A stretch of 64,000 nt of DNA from Corallochytrium limacisporum (Eukaryota > Opisthokonta): contig PDIP01000029.1 of the NCBI GenBank assembly GCA_002811645.1, forward strand, positions 8,264 through 72,263. The letters run 5' to 3'. The position numbers were made by a program, and so were the translations under genes. Positions 1-14,259 of the stretch are shown here, piece after piece (position 1 is the first letter of the stretch; every line of letters starts with the position of its first letter). Under the pieces are notes generated by a model that did no database searches, was not told the origin of the DNA, and worked only from the letters and a program-made list of their open reading frames with translations.

Positions 1-159
1 CCCCCCTCCCTCCCTCTCTGGGGGTTTCTGACTGGCTGACCACACTGGGTTTCGGCTGTTTTTGGATATTTTCTACGCACATTGTTCAACAGGCTTTCCC
101 CTCTATCTCTCCGTGCATTCGTCACTACCCCTTCCCCCTCCCCCCTTCCCGCCCCTGGG

Positions 160-345
160 TCCGGCATCCGATGCAATTGTGACTTATCTGTTGCCTCTCT
201 GCTCTCGTCTGCAGGCGATGACGGAAATTTGACGCTGTTTGATGTCAACACATGCCTTTGTCTTGACTCGATTCTTGATGGTTTTGGACCATCTGGGAGA
301 TGCATGTGCACAGATTTTCAACCTGTTGGAACAAGACGCAGCAGA
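160..345 (+). pseudogene. WD40-repeat-like fragment
   Basis: One frame reads SLLSSAGDDGNLTLFDVNT, the end of a WD40 repeat (G-D-D-G turn followed by a beta strand ending in FDVNT). It is followed by a stretch ending CTDFQPVG that could open the next repeat. A pyrimidine-rich tract ending in CAG at about 190-213 could be a splice acceptor. No further repeats could be read downstream, where the frame turns into basic low-complexity sequence. This could be an exon of a gene that starts before the window, a decayed fragment, or chance. I cannot name the family. Confidence 0.25.
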
Positions 346-3300
346 CGAAATCGAGGAGAAGGAAGACAGCGTCTCTCTGAGATGCACGGTTCACCTTTCA
401 CCCTTTCCCCCCTCGCAGTCTCTCGGTTCTCTCGTCGTCTGGGTCGTCTGGGGCTTCCCCCCCTCCGCTGGGGCGCCCTCCCACTCTTCGGAAATCTGCT
501 GGCTCTTACCGCACTACATGGTCTATAATAGGCTTCCGGTGGAGATGAGAATACGACCAAAAAAAAAAAGCCGTAAGGAATGGACGGTGAGCAACCGGCC
601 ATAGCATCCGCCACACACAACATGACAGCAGCATGAATAAACTATTCTGCCATTTTTGGTGTTCAGGTGACCCAACGGTGGTATTGCAGCCATAGATCCC
701 CGCTATTGCACTTCGTTTAAGGTGTACTTGATGAAAAAGTAGAATACCCACTGGGAATAATACGAGGTGGCCTGGCCGTATCACCACCGATATGTGTATG
801 TACTTGTATACAGAATTTTTGTCGAGCAGGACGGGGAGCGGTGAGACGGATACTTTAGGCAATGCTGAAGGACACAACCGGATCGATCGTACAAAGACTC
901 CACCTTCACGGACATTGTCAGAAAAGTTCTGATTTGTGTGACCAGTTTCCAATATCTTTTGTACGAATTTTTGGTGGTAAATAGTTTTTGACTGTAGACC
1001 CACGAACTGTTGTGGTCTTGGATCGGTACCCCTTTTTTCCTACCCTCTGCACGATCTAGTCTCCTTTAGAGCGCTGGGGGGGGGGGGGGGGCAAATTATT
1101 GTAGTATATTTAATACAAGAATCTAAATTTTACTGGGACGGATGCACGCTAGGTTTCCATATCCTTGTTGTGGTCAAGTCGCCAACGACGTCTAGTCGAA
1201 CTCAGCAGCTTGATTGGCAAATACATTCAAGTTTCATGTGATACAAGATGCGATACAACTGAATTCGTTAAGACATTGTACTGCTGGCCGCTTGTCGCTA
1301 GCGCACAACGGACAAAAACCATGCAACAATCAGTAGCCAGTTATAGCGAACCCAGTCGGACCTGCTGACAGATGGAGACGGTTTTGATGTTTTCATTGCA
1401 CGGAGTGCCGAGAAGGGTAAAGCAAGCTCACCGTGGCCAAATTAATAACGTCCCTTGTTCACACTTTGGAAATTATCTATGCGACACATAGGAAGTACAT
1501 CGTCTCCTTTAGGACTGTCCTTCTGCTGCAATAAATGTTTATACATTGTCCATTCATCTTTATTCTCACACAGCCGCCAAACTATTATACTCCCAGCCTA
1601 CATTATCTCATCACCATTTCATACAACATCCTAAATGATTCTGGGGACTAACTCCACTATCTGCCTTAGGTCCGGTAGGGCATCAGAGGTACTGGGGCAC
1701 TATCTTACTCAATCTGTTTCGCTGGAAATTCGCCTAACACAAACTCGAAACCACAAAACGTAGTCATTTGCTGTTCCTTGATGGCGGGAGAAAACATGAC
1801 GTCCCATCGAAGCAATTGCTCACATTCAAACAGTATGTCATCCAACTAAGAGGTGGCCCGAATGTAAAGCGGAGAGAAAGTCCATATGGCCCACAGACTG
1901 CGGAGAAGCTGTGTAGGAGAAGAAAATCTGGCTGAGTCCCCTCCAATGTTGTCACATTCTTGCTCTGGTCTAGCCGATGTTCTGACCATCACATGTCAGA
2001 GAGATCTATAGTACTCCAAACACCACCGTTTCAACGCCCACCGATTTCTATGCGCAACGGACGCCGCATCCAACACGTTCCGCTAGATCCGAGGAGGAGA
2101 ACGCAATATAACCGGAGCTAGTGTGACAGGTTTTGTTGGCAAAAGGCGGGTTTGTGCGTGTGTGAGTGTGCCACACCCTTTTGTTGGCGGATCTTTGTAT
2201 GTATGCGTGTACACTTTGTAGAACAATAACAAGACTTCTGTTCTCATTTCCTACCCTTGGAGGTAGCCTAATTGGCGGTTTGTGTGCACTGTGAGTAAGT
2301 ACGTGCGTACTCCGTGTGGGTGGGTGAGTAGGTGTTCTCTGTTGTTCTCCGGTGGCTGTATGTCTGACCGAATCTCAACTGGTTGGCACATATAACTCCT
2401 ATGGCCCTCTCTGCAGGAGTTCGACAAAGGTGGAAGCGCAGGAGAACATGTAACAACAAACTGAAACGTTCTTTGCTTTCTCACAGTCCACACGGGACCT
2501 TGGCCATGGAATCTAAGCTGGATTCCACTTGGGTTTCGTACAACATAGGGGCGAGATGAGCGGCATTCATTACCTTGATGGAGCATGCAGTAGAGTACTC
2601 AAGTACCCTTGTGCGCGGGTAGTCTGGATCTGCTATGATGGCCGATTCATAACCACTCAAGGTCTCCGGCTTTATGAGGGAGCCACCACAGACCCGATTA
2701 CCATTTGTCCTCCTCTTTGCTGACCTCTCTGCGCCATAGTAATGCAGCTTTTGCTTAGCACCGGCTCTCACAGTCAAAGCGGTGAGGGCATTCTATTTGG
2801 TCTCTTTTGGATGCGATCGCATCGGTCGTTTGGACTTCAGAGAGGACGGAGCAGAGTCTGACACAGCTCGTACGTATTACCTTGGGATCCTTTATACGCA
2901 ACATTGTTTGCCGCACTCCGCTCTTCCATGCCAAAGTCTCCGACCAACAACTTACAAGACATGAACCAAGGAGGTGGAGGAAAACAGGCCGACTGGGAGT
3001 GGTCCCAACGACGAACCTCATGTAGTTCCGTTCTCATCAATGCACACTCAAAGATCGGCAACATATGCATTCACAAACTTAATATCCACACATGGTCCGC
3101 TGTGATCGGTGTAGCGTTTTCGCGCTCCAGAACATCTGCCGATTCCTCTTCGTGTTCTTATTGAACCTTTGAAAATTCCTGCACGTCATATCCTTCCTTT
3201 ATTTCGGCAACACATGTACTGGAGGATAGTCCGGCGACGGTCGCAAACCAAGAGAATATTTGTACAATACGCGGCGGGGAAAAATTAGTGCCGCACATAC

Positions 3301-6300
3301 ACCTGCCAAAACACATGTGTGTTGTACCTACTCTCTGCCCCTGCCACCGATCCTGTAGTCTATGGAACAGTCGTCTAAACCATAGGATGCGTGCAAACGG
3401 CACGTTCTTCTAAGGAAAATACAAGGACTATGTTGTTCCACACCAAAAATAAACAAAAAGTAGGAAGGGCCGCATATGTACCCCTTCATCAGCTGAGTGG
3501 ACAAGATCTTGTGTATATCCAAACAAAATGAAGATCTGGTGCACGGATCCCGCGTAAGACATGCGTCGTGGTGAAAAAATTTTCTTTGGAACGAATTCAA
3601 CGCGGCCCCTCAGGGACGAGGTTTGCACCCACTAAATAGTCGCTCGAGTCACTCGCGCGATTTGAAAAATGTAGCAACGAGGAAAGTTTTGAAAAACTCT
3701 ACCTACGCACATCTGATCGTTTGAGGAGGATGAGAATATCTACGGGCCAGCAGCGAGTGTTGGGGTAGAATGTAGAAAGTTCAAATGCACACCATAAGCT
3801 TCTCGCAGAAGTCTTAGTCAAGACTCGGGAACCCCGACCGGGGATGGCTCCGGAATGCAGAGTCTGAACAGACGGTAGAGAACCGCTAGCATTCATTGTT
3901 CCCTACTAAAACATACCATCACATGTCATGGCATTTGCAGGCACCTTGTCCAATGTGTGAACAAAGTCAGGTAATTGTTCATTTGATGAACCCAGTCTCA
4001 ATCGGTGATGTTGATGACAAGGTGTCCAAGTCGTTCAAAAATTGCACACTACCACGATAGCGTTGAAACAAGTTTTCGTGGCAAACCCGTATCATTCGGA
4101 GACTTGTCAACCTTTTTGGTCGTATCATCAATGTAGGTGGTAGTTGCGGACTGATTAGAAAACTGGTTTTATCTCTGAAATGCAGTCAGCACAGAAAAAC
4201 GGGGCAATGCAGGGAAAACACGCAGGAAGGACACAGGACGGACTGATAAAACCATCCAGATGTAGACATTTTGAACTATTGTTCTATATTCATCCAAATA
4301 TACTCTCAGTGTTGGACATGCAGAGATGATCGTTTAGTTGATGGAAACGTTGATTGAAGATGCGGTGATGATGTCCCACGACTGTGCACTGCATTGTACA
4401 AAGTTTTCCTCCTCCGTCCCCGCACTGTGTCTCTTAACTGGTTCGGGGCTCCAAGAGACTAATCCTACACACACAACGGACCATTGAAAACTCTTGTCCT
4501 CCAGTTGGGAACAATCTATGCGGGCCATCTCGTACGGGTCACACTTTAAGTCTGACAGTCTGGTCGCCCACACTCCTTGTTTCATTTTCGGTTTAATTAC
4601 TATAGCATTATCTTTGTTGGCTGCGCACTGGGATTACATAGAAGCAAAGACGCAAAACATAAACAGGATATATGACGGAACCCAATCTTAAAGTAAAACG
4701 TTGAACCCTAGGCACAAATTCTTGTGGTGATTATCGGGCCTGTCAATCCCTACCTTTCATTCCATATATGTAATTGGGTTGTCAAAACTTATCAAACAAC
4801 TAAGCACGAATGTCTAACTCTCCTTCTATTGAACGGTGTTCCCGTCTGGAATGCTGCTGACCACGAATTGGAATCGTGGGGGGAAGTAGAGAGCGAAGGT
4901 TACAGCTCCGAATGCCTAACCTTCACAAGGCAACAATCGACGACGTATTCGTTCGCTCGCGGAATCCACAGCACAAGGTGGGTACGGAGACGTAGAAAGG
5001 AGGACGCAGCGGAGTAGTCAGCTAATCGTCAGCAGAGGGTAAGTCTATCAAAATTTTAGTGGTGCGTCGATGCAATTCGTTAACCGCGTCGTCTCCGTGA
5101 CTATTATCGGATACGACCAACTGTGGCATACATCACGCATCTTCGACGACCTCTCGCTCGTAGTCCGATACCACAAGTATGCAATACTCAGTGGAATTAC
5201 AAAGAAATTTCATATTCAAAAACAATTGGAGTCACTCTCTGTTCACGCCAGAGGTTATCACAGATTGAAAATCAAGACGCCTGACCGCTGGAGCCACCAA
5301 CGCTCTATACATTGTCACAGTATTCTTCCTTGGAACAACAGAATCCGCATTTTGACACGATTATTGTACTATATGTCACATTGTTGTCCAAACATGGAGC
5401 AGAAGGGGGCCTGGTAAGGGGTGTGGGGAAAGCATTGTCTCCATCACAGAACCGCACATGAGACAAAAAGCTGTAGATACCTGCAAAGGCCCACAAGAGT
5501 TCACGACTGCTGAGCCCCTTAAGAAGGTTCGGTCCGTGTGCGTGGTACTGGGTGGGTTTGTCACAAACTGCTGGACCCAAACCTAAGCCTCAATTGGATT
5601 ATCACTCATCAGATGCTCGGGTCCATCAACAAAAGGATAGATTAGCGAATCCACTTTCACACTCCGAAGCGGTTGGGGCGATAGCGATTGAGACAAGTAT
5701 TTTTTTGAGTTGCTAACCGCACAGGGCGCGTAACGCCAGCGATACCCAGAGACGAGAGTTGAGATCGTCTTGTTCTCCGACGACAAACCGAGGTCAGATC
5801 GCCTTTCCCCGGAGCCAGTGAATAGTGTCCGCGTGTACATGTTGATAGTAACTGAGTGTAGGTGTTAGCCTGGTTACCTTCTCAGGAATGGAACAGAGAT
5901 GCACCGACGTATCTCATTGTGCACATGTTTCTGAAAGCTACAATGTCTTCGCGGTGTTGATGGTGATGATCTTTACTGGCTTCCGTCTTGATACGGAGGT
6001 AATGTGGGATGCAGTTCCCGAATGTGGCCTACGACAAGCGACAACAAAGCATACTGCCGCTAGCACTTTTTTTGCCTTCCGTGCAATCGCTTATGACGCC
6101 ATGTCCCCTAGCAAGCAGTGAGGTGCAGTGCAGGTTTGAGTTGGTTTTGGAACACACTCCAAGTCCGTATTCACGTCCGTGCAGCGAAGAGATAGCTCAT
6201 AAATGTCCGATGGATGGTAGCAGAGCACCATGCAAGTCCCCATACTGTATGATGTTCTCGCTACACCAACTAGAATTTCATCTGGAGCTGTTGATGGTGA

Positions 6301-9300
6301 CATCTATGACCACATCAACACCATCAGCCAACATCATCGGGTGCGCTGGTGCGAGTGATATTACGTGCTGTAGACAACCACCCCAACTCTGCTTGCCAAA
6401 CTGCCTTCTGCGTCTCACATGTGAATCCGCCTGAGAGGCCACTGTCCAAACATAGGAAGTGGGGACTTGTCAAGGAAAAAGATAAAGGTTGAGGAAGTGG
6501 TGCGCCCTGTGACATGTAGCGGGCGGTCACTACCGTCGACACCGCTGGATACCATCAGAAACCGCCTCAACTTGAAATAGAATGCCTTGCATTTTGAAGT
6601 AACTCTCATCTGTGCGACACTGGAAACAAGACAAGCATTGAAAATTCTAAGGACCTCTGTTCCGGTCGGTCCTATTGCGCCCGTTGTGGAGAACAGTTGA
6701 TTGCGCTACATGACGCCCAAACAGTTCCGTTTGTGCCTGAACAACCGCCCTGTAGATTGAGAGCCTTTTCCGCGTTTGATGGAATCTATCCTGAACCAAA
6801 TGATAAGCTTATTTTCGTCGCTTGCCGTTCTTGGCCACAAAGACAGGAAAATGGATTGAACTTTGTTCCAGGGACGGCTGCGTACTTAAACCAAATCTGT
6901 TTGTGAGCTTTACGAATCCTTCCGTCCTTGCTCTTACTTCAACCTTGCTGAAAGGAAACAGAGGGGTGTGAAGAAGAAAAGAACCAGGAGAATAAGGGCG
7001 TAGACAATCTCGGTTGTGAATGCGGGGGCGCATGTTGTTTTTTCTCATTTTGCTCCTGTACTCAAAGGAGACATCATAGTGCCAAAAAACATGGAGATGT
7101 AGGCATCCACAAGGAGACCGTAGGCTGACAGCGAGTCTCAATCTATCCCGCTTTGTGTGTAACCAAACGTGGTTATTGGTGGAAGAGGAGTACGAGAAAG
7201 AATCAACGGAGACAAATCATTGCGCCGCCACGGCTTGCGGGAAAACACTCCCTTGCAAGGGAAGTGATTTGCGGAGACGGCTTGCTCTCATCATCCGCTT
7301 TCGCCCTGGTCTTGTGGCACATGCAAGGCCAAAAAATGATGCTGAAGTTTGTACAACATGAATGGCGCCGCATGCAAACTACTCCGCGATGCAGACGTCG
7401 GTCTGCAGTGTCTGCTTGCATCCTCTCGAGTCCCAGTACCGTTGAGACAGGAAAACGACAACCCGGTTGGATGACAGAACGCGTGTCTGTGACTCACGTT
7501 AGGTCACCTAAGATACTACAGTTGGAACATGGAGAAATCCGATGCGTGTTTTGTTTGCAATGAAAAATGGCGAGATGTGTCCCTTTGGTATGTGTATAGG
7601 TTCCCCAGCCGGGCAGGTTCTCACCAGCCATGAATGCGATATGCAGGTACCGTCACCAAAGCACAGACCCAAGTAAATCGGCGGGGCGATAAGACCTTCA
7701 TTAAACCGCCGCTTAAGGATATACACCAACATTGAGAAAGCTTAGTGCCGACGTCCATGTCCTCCAGCATGACACCGCCTCCCGTCATGCTAATATCGAA
7801 AAATAACCGCAGGACTGCACAATGACGGATCATTTGATTGTCTCCGAAACGCGTCAGAAAGAATTTGACAATCAACACCTTTCCCCCGGCCTTTCAACAG
7901 CTGAGTCACGCGGCCACAAGCATCTCCGCGCGGCCAGCCCTAGTGGTTGACCTAAACAACTGCTTTGTTCTACCTCACTGGGTTTGGGGGAGCAGTCCTG
8001 AATTTTCTCTAGTTTTGGTTTCGCGTTTGGCAGATGAGCTAGCCCAGGTGAGCACCATGTGCACGAATCAGCCGACGAAACAGAAAACACTTGGTCCAAA
8101 GGGTTAACCAAGGACTGCGCAATAGTTACTTAAACAAAGGTGATATGTCAAAGATCCGACCACCGTGCCCGGGTTAGGGGTAGGATATGGTTTGGCAGGT
8201 GTATTGTTTTTGTAGGGGGAAGAGTGGCTGGGTATTTGGAAGAGACCATCTATTGATCTGCGAATTAATATATATATATTTCAATGAATGCATAGCATAG
8301 ACGAATATCGCGGCTTTCATAAGCTTGGCCCCATTTGGTTGCTGTCCTGGCTGGTTTGTGGCTGCGGAGACACCCAACCGGACACGCACTGAACTACTTT
8401 GTAAGAGCTTCATGGCATAAGCATGCGAAGAATGTTTGGAGCAGACTTAATTGCTTTCCACCAATGCCACGTGTATGGAACATATTCTTTGCCAATTGAC
8501 TACCAGTCTAAGGTGGCTCGCTAGTGCTTCAGGTTAACGCAAAAGTACCACAGCGGCCCGACTTATGATGGACGCTCGTGAAGGGTCCGGCTCACGAACG
8601 ACACAGCGTTATGTTTACAGACAGACCTGTGGAAATCCCTTATAATTTGTACGCAATTCGAACTCCTTATTCTGGGAAGAGGAACAGCTGGAATGCCACG
8701 GGTGGGCCAACCCCGCCCTGTTTTAAGAAATCTGTACTCGACTGCACACAATTTTCAGTTTGGCTGTTGACAATTAATAGGACCTCACGCAGCGGTTACG
8801 TCAAACGAGCCCCACTAAACACGATTTTGGTTACGGTCGTCGTCGAATAATGTTTTTTTTTTTGGGACGGGGTCTTTCGGGAGTGTTTTGGAAGCTTGTG
8901 TACTGCTGCTTACGTACACATCTTTACTAAACTTTGGCAGGCTCTCCATGAACGAAACTCAACGAAAGCATATTGAGGGTTCCACTCCCATCCCACACAC
9001 AATCTCTGGCAGGCGGTGTTTGTCCTCTGGCCTTTGGTGATTCTTCTGCAGCGCTGCATTTTCACACTGCGTCCGAATCCAAAACAGAGAGCATGCAATA
9101 GAATGTCCCCATATCACGCTTTTTCATGGGGAACATTGAAACAAGAATATATGTTTATGTGAATATGGTTTTGGAGGTTCATGCTTGTTTGATTGATCTT
9201 TACCCTGTAGCCTGGGCCCTCGCTTTGCCCTCGTGTGCACGTACCTCGCAAGAATAGGGATAGAGCGTTGGTCACAAGTCTTGATGGTGATGTGCGCATC

Positions 9301-12300
9301 CTCTATGCCGAAGAAACAGGCATTGATGGAGTGCAGTGATGGACAGAAGACATGCAACACCAAGAATGGATGTGAGGCATCTATGATGTGAAATTGTATG
9401 TTCTCTTCTTTCGATGGTTTCTGTTACTTGCAAGGTGTCACTAAATTACAAACTTGCCTTCAAAAAGAAACCTCAAAGGAAAGAAATAGACGCACATCAC
9501 GCCTGCATGGTCTGGGTTCCATTAGACCTAGGGACAACCGCAGATCAAACGCTCTGCCAACTGCGTGACCGGACTGGCAATGGTGCCTGATCGCGTTCGG
9601 ACTCGCTGACATTGTGATTCCCGCTTGCGTTCTTACTTGCACAACCGCTCGCCACCTAAACTCCACTACGATTCTTCCAACTCACTCAAGTTGGCATCGT
9701 CAGCTGTCGAGGTTGGCCTTTAAAACATCACCGCCAATCTGAAATTCTTGAAAACGAAGCATGTACTCACCATGATACAGTCAATGGGCAATTTGGAATG
9801 ATGGCGAAAGTAGAAACGCAAACTCAGGGCCAACACAAAATGGCAGGTGTGGCACTGTAGGTTTGTTCATTGGGGAGAGTCTCTGGAAGCATGACCGCAG
9901 ACTTATCAACATGCGAGGAATGCATATCAGATCCCAGTTCAGCAGCGTCAGCATGCATGACTGGATGCCTTTGTCGATGATGTCTGTTTTGTGACCAGCT
10001 GTGAGGTGGCAATTTCTGCTGCTTAAACTAGGAGACGGAGACTCATTTTCGTGTTAGTTGCCTGTTCTGGCTGATGGTGCCTAGTGCCGTGCCAAACCGT
10101 GCCCGAATACTGTTGAAGACCACAGGCACCTAGAAATACCATCCACGTCGTTTTCGTCTGTTCATATCCAGCATATCTCATCAACACCCAAACCACCTCC
10201 ATGTTTGGTGTGCGGTAGTGGGCCAACGGCGCTTCTTCAGTGAGAAGGGAGGGATTCTCCCTGTCCGCCTTTCCTCTGTTTCTTCGTGTCTTTTCTTCTC
10301 TCTCTCTCTCTCTCGTTTCTCACCTCTCAGTATAACATATCGAGCAAACTGAATCAACGGAACAGGGATATCAGACTGTGGTTTAAACAGGTTAGGACGA
10401 AACTTAGAACACACCCCTACTTAAGCGCCAAGCAAGGTCAGGGAGTGGCGTGAGAATATTTATTGCGTGCGTTAAATTCTATCTGTGTTTTTCGCCATAT
10501 TCTTCCGCCAACGACGATAGTACAATACGTACGGTTTAACAAGGAACCCCTGAAACCTAACCCACTCTGATGAGCCGCGGATATAGCCGATTTCAGTGCT
10601 CTGCCATCAACAGAGGTATCAGAACCACATAGACCTACATACTGCGTTTAGTATTGGGAATCTCAGGCCAAGTGTTGATAGGGATGGGGTTCTGTCCCAG
10701 TCGCAACCAACTCTCTGGCATCTCACGGACCTAACTTCTCGCCCTCGTTGTTCCCCATCCGCGTTCCTTGTGCTACGTCTCCCACTCTGTTTCGCTGACG
10801 ACTGTCAGAGTTAGCTACCGTTCTCGGCACTGAATGACGTGTACATTGAACCGCCCGGCTTCGTGAGTCGAGGAAGTAGTGAACGATGTATTTGTCCGCC
10901 TGCTGGTACATCCCACCTTTACCGTTCTTTCCCTCTTGATCCGGTACGACTTGTAGGTGCGTAACAATTGAGACCACAAGTAATCGTTTAGTAACAGAGT
11001 TAATAGCCACACAACCGTCGACTTATGGTCCAAGTCATTCCCGGCCCGTTTCCCTCTGGAATTCAAGTGCCGATCACACCTCAGCCATGAACCAATATGC
11101 GTCAATCTTTCGCCGGTGTGGTCCCCTGTCCTGGGGCTAAGCACACTAATTAGACCATGGTCTCGGACATGGATTTACGCATAGCACGGAGACCGGTGTT
11201 GATCTCTAGGCACATAAGAGACTGCCAGAACGAGATGGCATGCATGCTCACCTGAACATAAGACTGTCGAACGTCAGCTCTTCAACCCGGCCAGGGCTTA
11301 CAGCTTCGCATTCTTGGTCTTATATCCACGCATCATGCTGTTCTTTCGTTGCTCGGTCACGGCACCCACGGTCTCGGGAACTGACAAGCACCAGCCCTTC
11401 AAGGTTCGCGCTTGGATGTCTAAGGTGAGGTGATCAAGGACTGTGCCGCGGACTAACCACCGCGGTTCTGATCTGTATGAGTATGGAAGAACAAACGACG
11501 TACGAAATGTTGGCTACGCTTTGCTCATGGGGAAGAATCAACCTTCGATCCCTGTACATTCTAATGGACGAGGACTTGACATGCATCACAGTCACCCCTT
11601 CTGCTTTTGTCCCTTGGAACAATTTGGCCCTGATACTTTGCACCAGGACCGGTCTGTGGGATGTATAACTTTATGTCTGCAGGTTTGACAGGTAGCGCGG
11701 CACGCATGCGCGGTAATGGATGCAAAGTTGTGTAAAGAAGGATTTCCTAGGTGGAGTGCTAAGGTTTCGCTGGTCGCGGAGAACGACTCCGTCGAAACAA
11801 TTATGTTTCAGGAGCCAAGCTTCTGCCATCTTGAACCCTGAGACGTTTGTTTCTTACGGAACTTGACCGGGTATGAATTCCGCTCGAAAGTGCAATGCCC
11901 CGGCCATCTGCCTTTGGACATGAAACATGACAAAAATACCTCAGAACAACGGACCCCGTACCGGTAACAAACAATCTTGTAGAGATCTTTGGAAAGGTCC
12001 GGGCCCGTTCCATTTCCTTCTTTCCATTCCCATGGCCCTGTGATGTGGTGTGAGTCTCAACTCAATCGCCACTTGCATGCTTAAAGAAGCGTATCAGTGT
12101 CGACAAGGACAGGGGCGATATAGATGTCAGAGATCGATAGTGAGCCCTACTAGACATCAACAAAATTGTGTCTAATCTGTGAGCGAATCACCTTAATTGC
12201 ATGGGCCGATATTCCCATTTGTACAGATGGTTCGGGCTTCTCTGAACCGCCCACCCACCCGAATAGACCCTCCCTGCCATTCTATGTTACTCGCATTCGT

Positions 12301-14259
12301 GCGCAGTCCGTCACCCACCGTTCCCACATTGATAGACCGACATCCAAAGAGATGAGAGGGCGACAAGAACAGAGCGGAGGAGTAGAACACCAAGACGCGG
12401 GTGAGTGGCATTTGAAAACGACTGCTACGCCGATGCGCTGCCCCTACAATATTCACGGGAAGTCCGGTATTCTATCACGACTAAACACGAGAAACAGATA
12501 TCTTGGCAATTGTATACACAGTGGACGTATTCACATGGCCCAACGTGTCCAGCGGGCCGCTAAGTGATAGCTCAACACTGCTACTTTTGATTTAGCTGGT
12601 GTGTTCAGCTCCACGTTCTCCACCAAAAGCGTCACTGTGGTCTCCTTTGGCACCGGTGCTGACTTGACCGGACAACATTCCATAGTAAAAAATGTAGGCG
12701 GCAGCGTTGTTAATTGCCAGAACTCCGCAAATTCCGAATGTCTAGAACGGGACTGGCTGCCGAAGCCACCTCCCATTTCCAGCAACCATGGCCTTCTATC
12801 CTCCAAGGAGCCAAACCATGAATGAGCTTCTGGACCGTCTGGGGGTGCTGCGCTGCTTGAATTAAAGTCGCCGCTAGCACTACCACACCCATGCCCCAGC
12901 TGAGCGAAATTAAGATTGTACTAGTTAACCCACCGCCCGGACACTTTCCACATTGAGTCTAGTACCGCAAATTATTTTAGCCGCGCATCAACCCCTTTGA
13001 TACAGTGGATGTGAGCATATCAATTCTGTGGTCATGTCCTTCTTTGGCCAGACCAAACACCCAATAAACGGCCGACTCGTGTGGGTCAATCACAATATCT
13101 TATTAAGTATGACAATCCCTTGGGACCAAAGAGGACTGTGCAAGCTGATGCGAAGTCAGGATGCTCGGTTGCAGGTGTTCAAGAGTTGAGACCCAAGATG
13201 TGGTCGAGGATGAATTAGTATTCCCTCCAACAACCCCGAGGGCTACTTGTCGCTTTGTCACCATCACTGGGTTAGCACCCTCTCCGTTATCATTCCACTT
13301 TGCCCCAATCCTCTCTCTTTTCTATGTACAACAGGAGCATGCTGTTTTCAGCAGCCATACCCGCTACGTTCCGTGAATCATGATATTTCGTGACCCCTAC
13401 CGTGCTAGCAATTTTCCTTGTTGGTGGTGAGTGTCCTTGCTGGGTATGAAAGAATCAGATTATCCACGGGGTTTCACCACTGTATGAGCTCGGTACGCGT
13501 ACACAACACTGCGCTACCACTGTCCATTTGCCTCTTTTGTGTGTGAAGCGAAGGATCCCACAGGCACATAACCGTTCTACTCCTGTAGAGTCGGGTATAT
13601 CTCACCGCGAGGGCCTTCTTAGCCATGTAACTGGGCTGTCCTTCAGCGGCCAAAAATCTCTGTACAGTGTGGAGCTGTGTAATGTCATTGAGTGTGGGCG
13701 AGGGGTTGGGGTTGGCCATTATGTGTTGATTTCTGGATTTCTTTTGATCAAATATCTTTCCCAGTATCGATAGGATGTGAGACTGATGGATTCATTGATT
13801 TCTGTCTTTGATTTAATGCTTTCAAGGATAAAATATGGAGAATCAAATCTGGCAGTTTCGCCCCTTTTTTCTCCCGGCAGCGATCCGCAGAAACCCAACC
13901 TCACAACGGCAAGCGCCCTTGCTCCTGCTCTCAACCAGACCTCATCGCCAGCATACGACACCCAATACATAACGTTAGAAGCCAGGATATCAGGCAGTCC
14001 ATGTAACGTATGGCTCTGAGTGCGCACGGCCCCCTCGAGAATTTGAGAACATCTGTGCTCTTGTTGAAGCCGTAAGACTATTTGAAGCCTCGGGATGCGG
14101 CCTATCATGGACTGCTGACTCGGCCGCTGTGACACCAGACTGAGCCAACCGTACACTATACTCTGGTCGTGGTTCTTAAAGATTTCCGAGGGGTGCTTTT
14201 AGACAGGGAGCTTGGGCTTCGTACGATAGATTGATAATTCAATCACCCTGTCTGTCAAG
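346..14259. other. Long gene-free block
   Basis: Nearly 14 kb without an open frame that looks like a conserved protein on either strand. Open frames here are short, change frame often and show no recognisable motif. Contents noted: a run of 16 G at 1076-1091, a CT microsatellite near 10296-10316, several short homopolymers, and an unassigned minus-strand frame of about 125 codons at 12531-12915. No tRNA, rRNA, reverse transcriptase, transposase or terminal repeat was recognised. The block ends at a damaged radial-spoke gene, which fits a decaying or repeat-rich interval, but nothing in the sequence proves that. Confidence 0.6.

Noticed and set aside
13474-14156. Two adjoining minus-strand frames (81 and 145 codons)
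   Set aside because: The composition is plausible in part, but no motif was recognised and the frames differ without splice signals between them.
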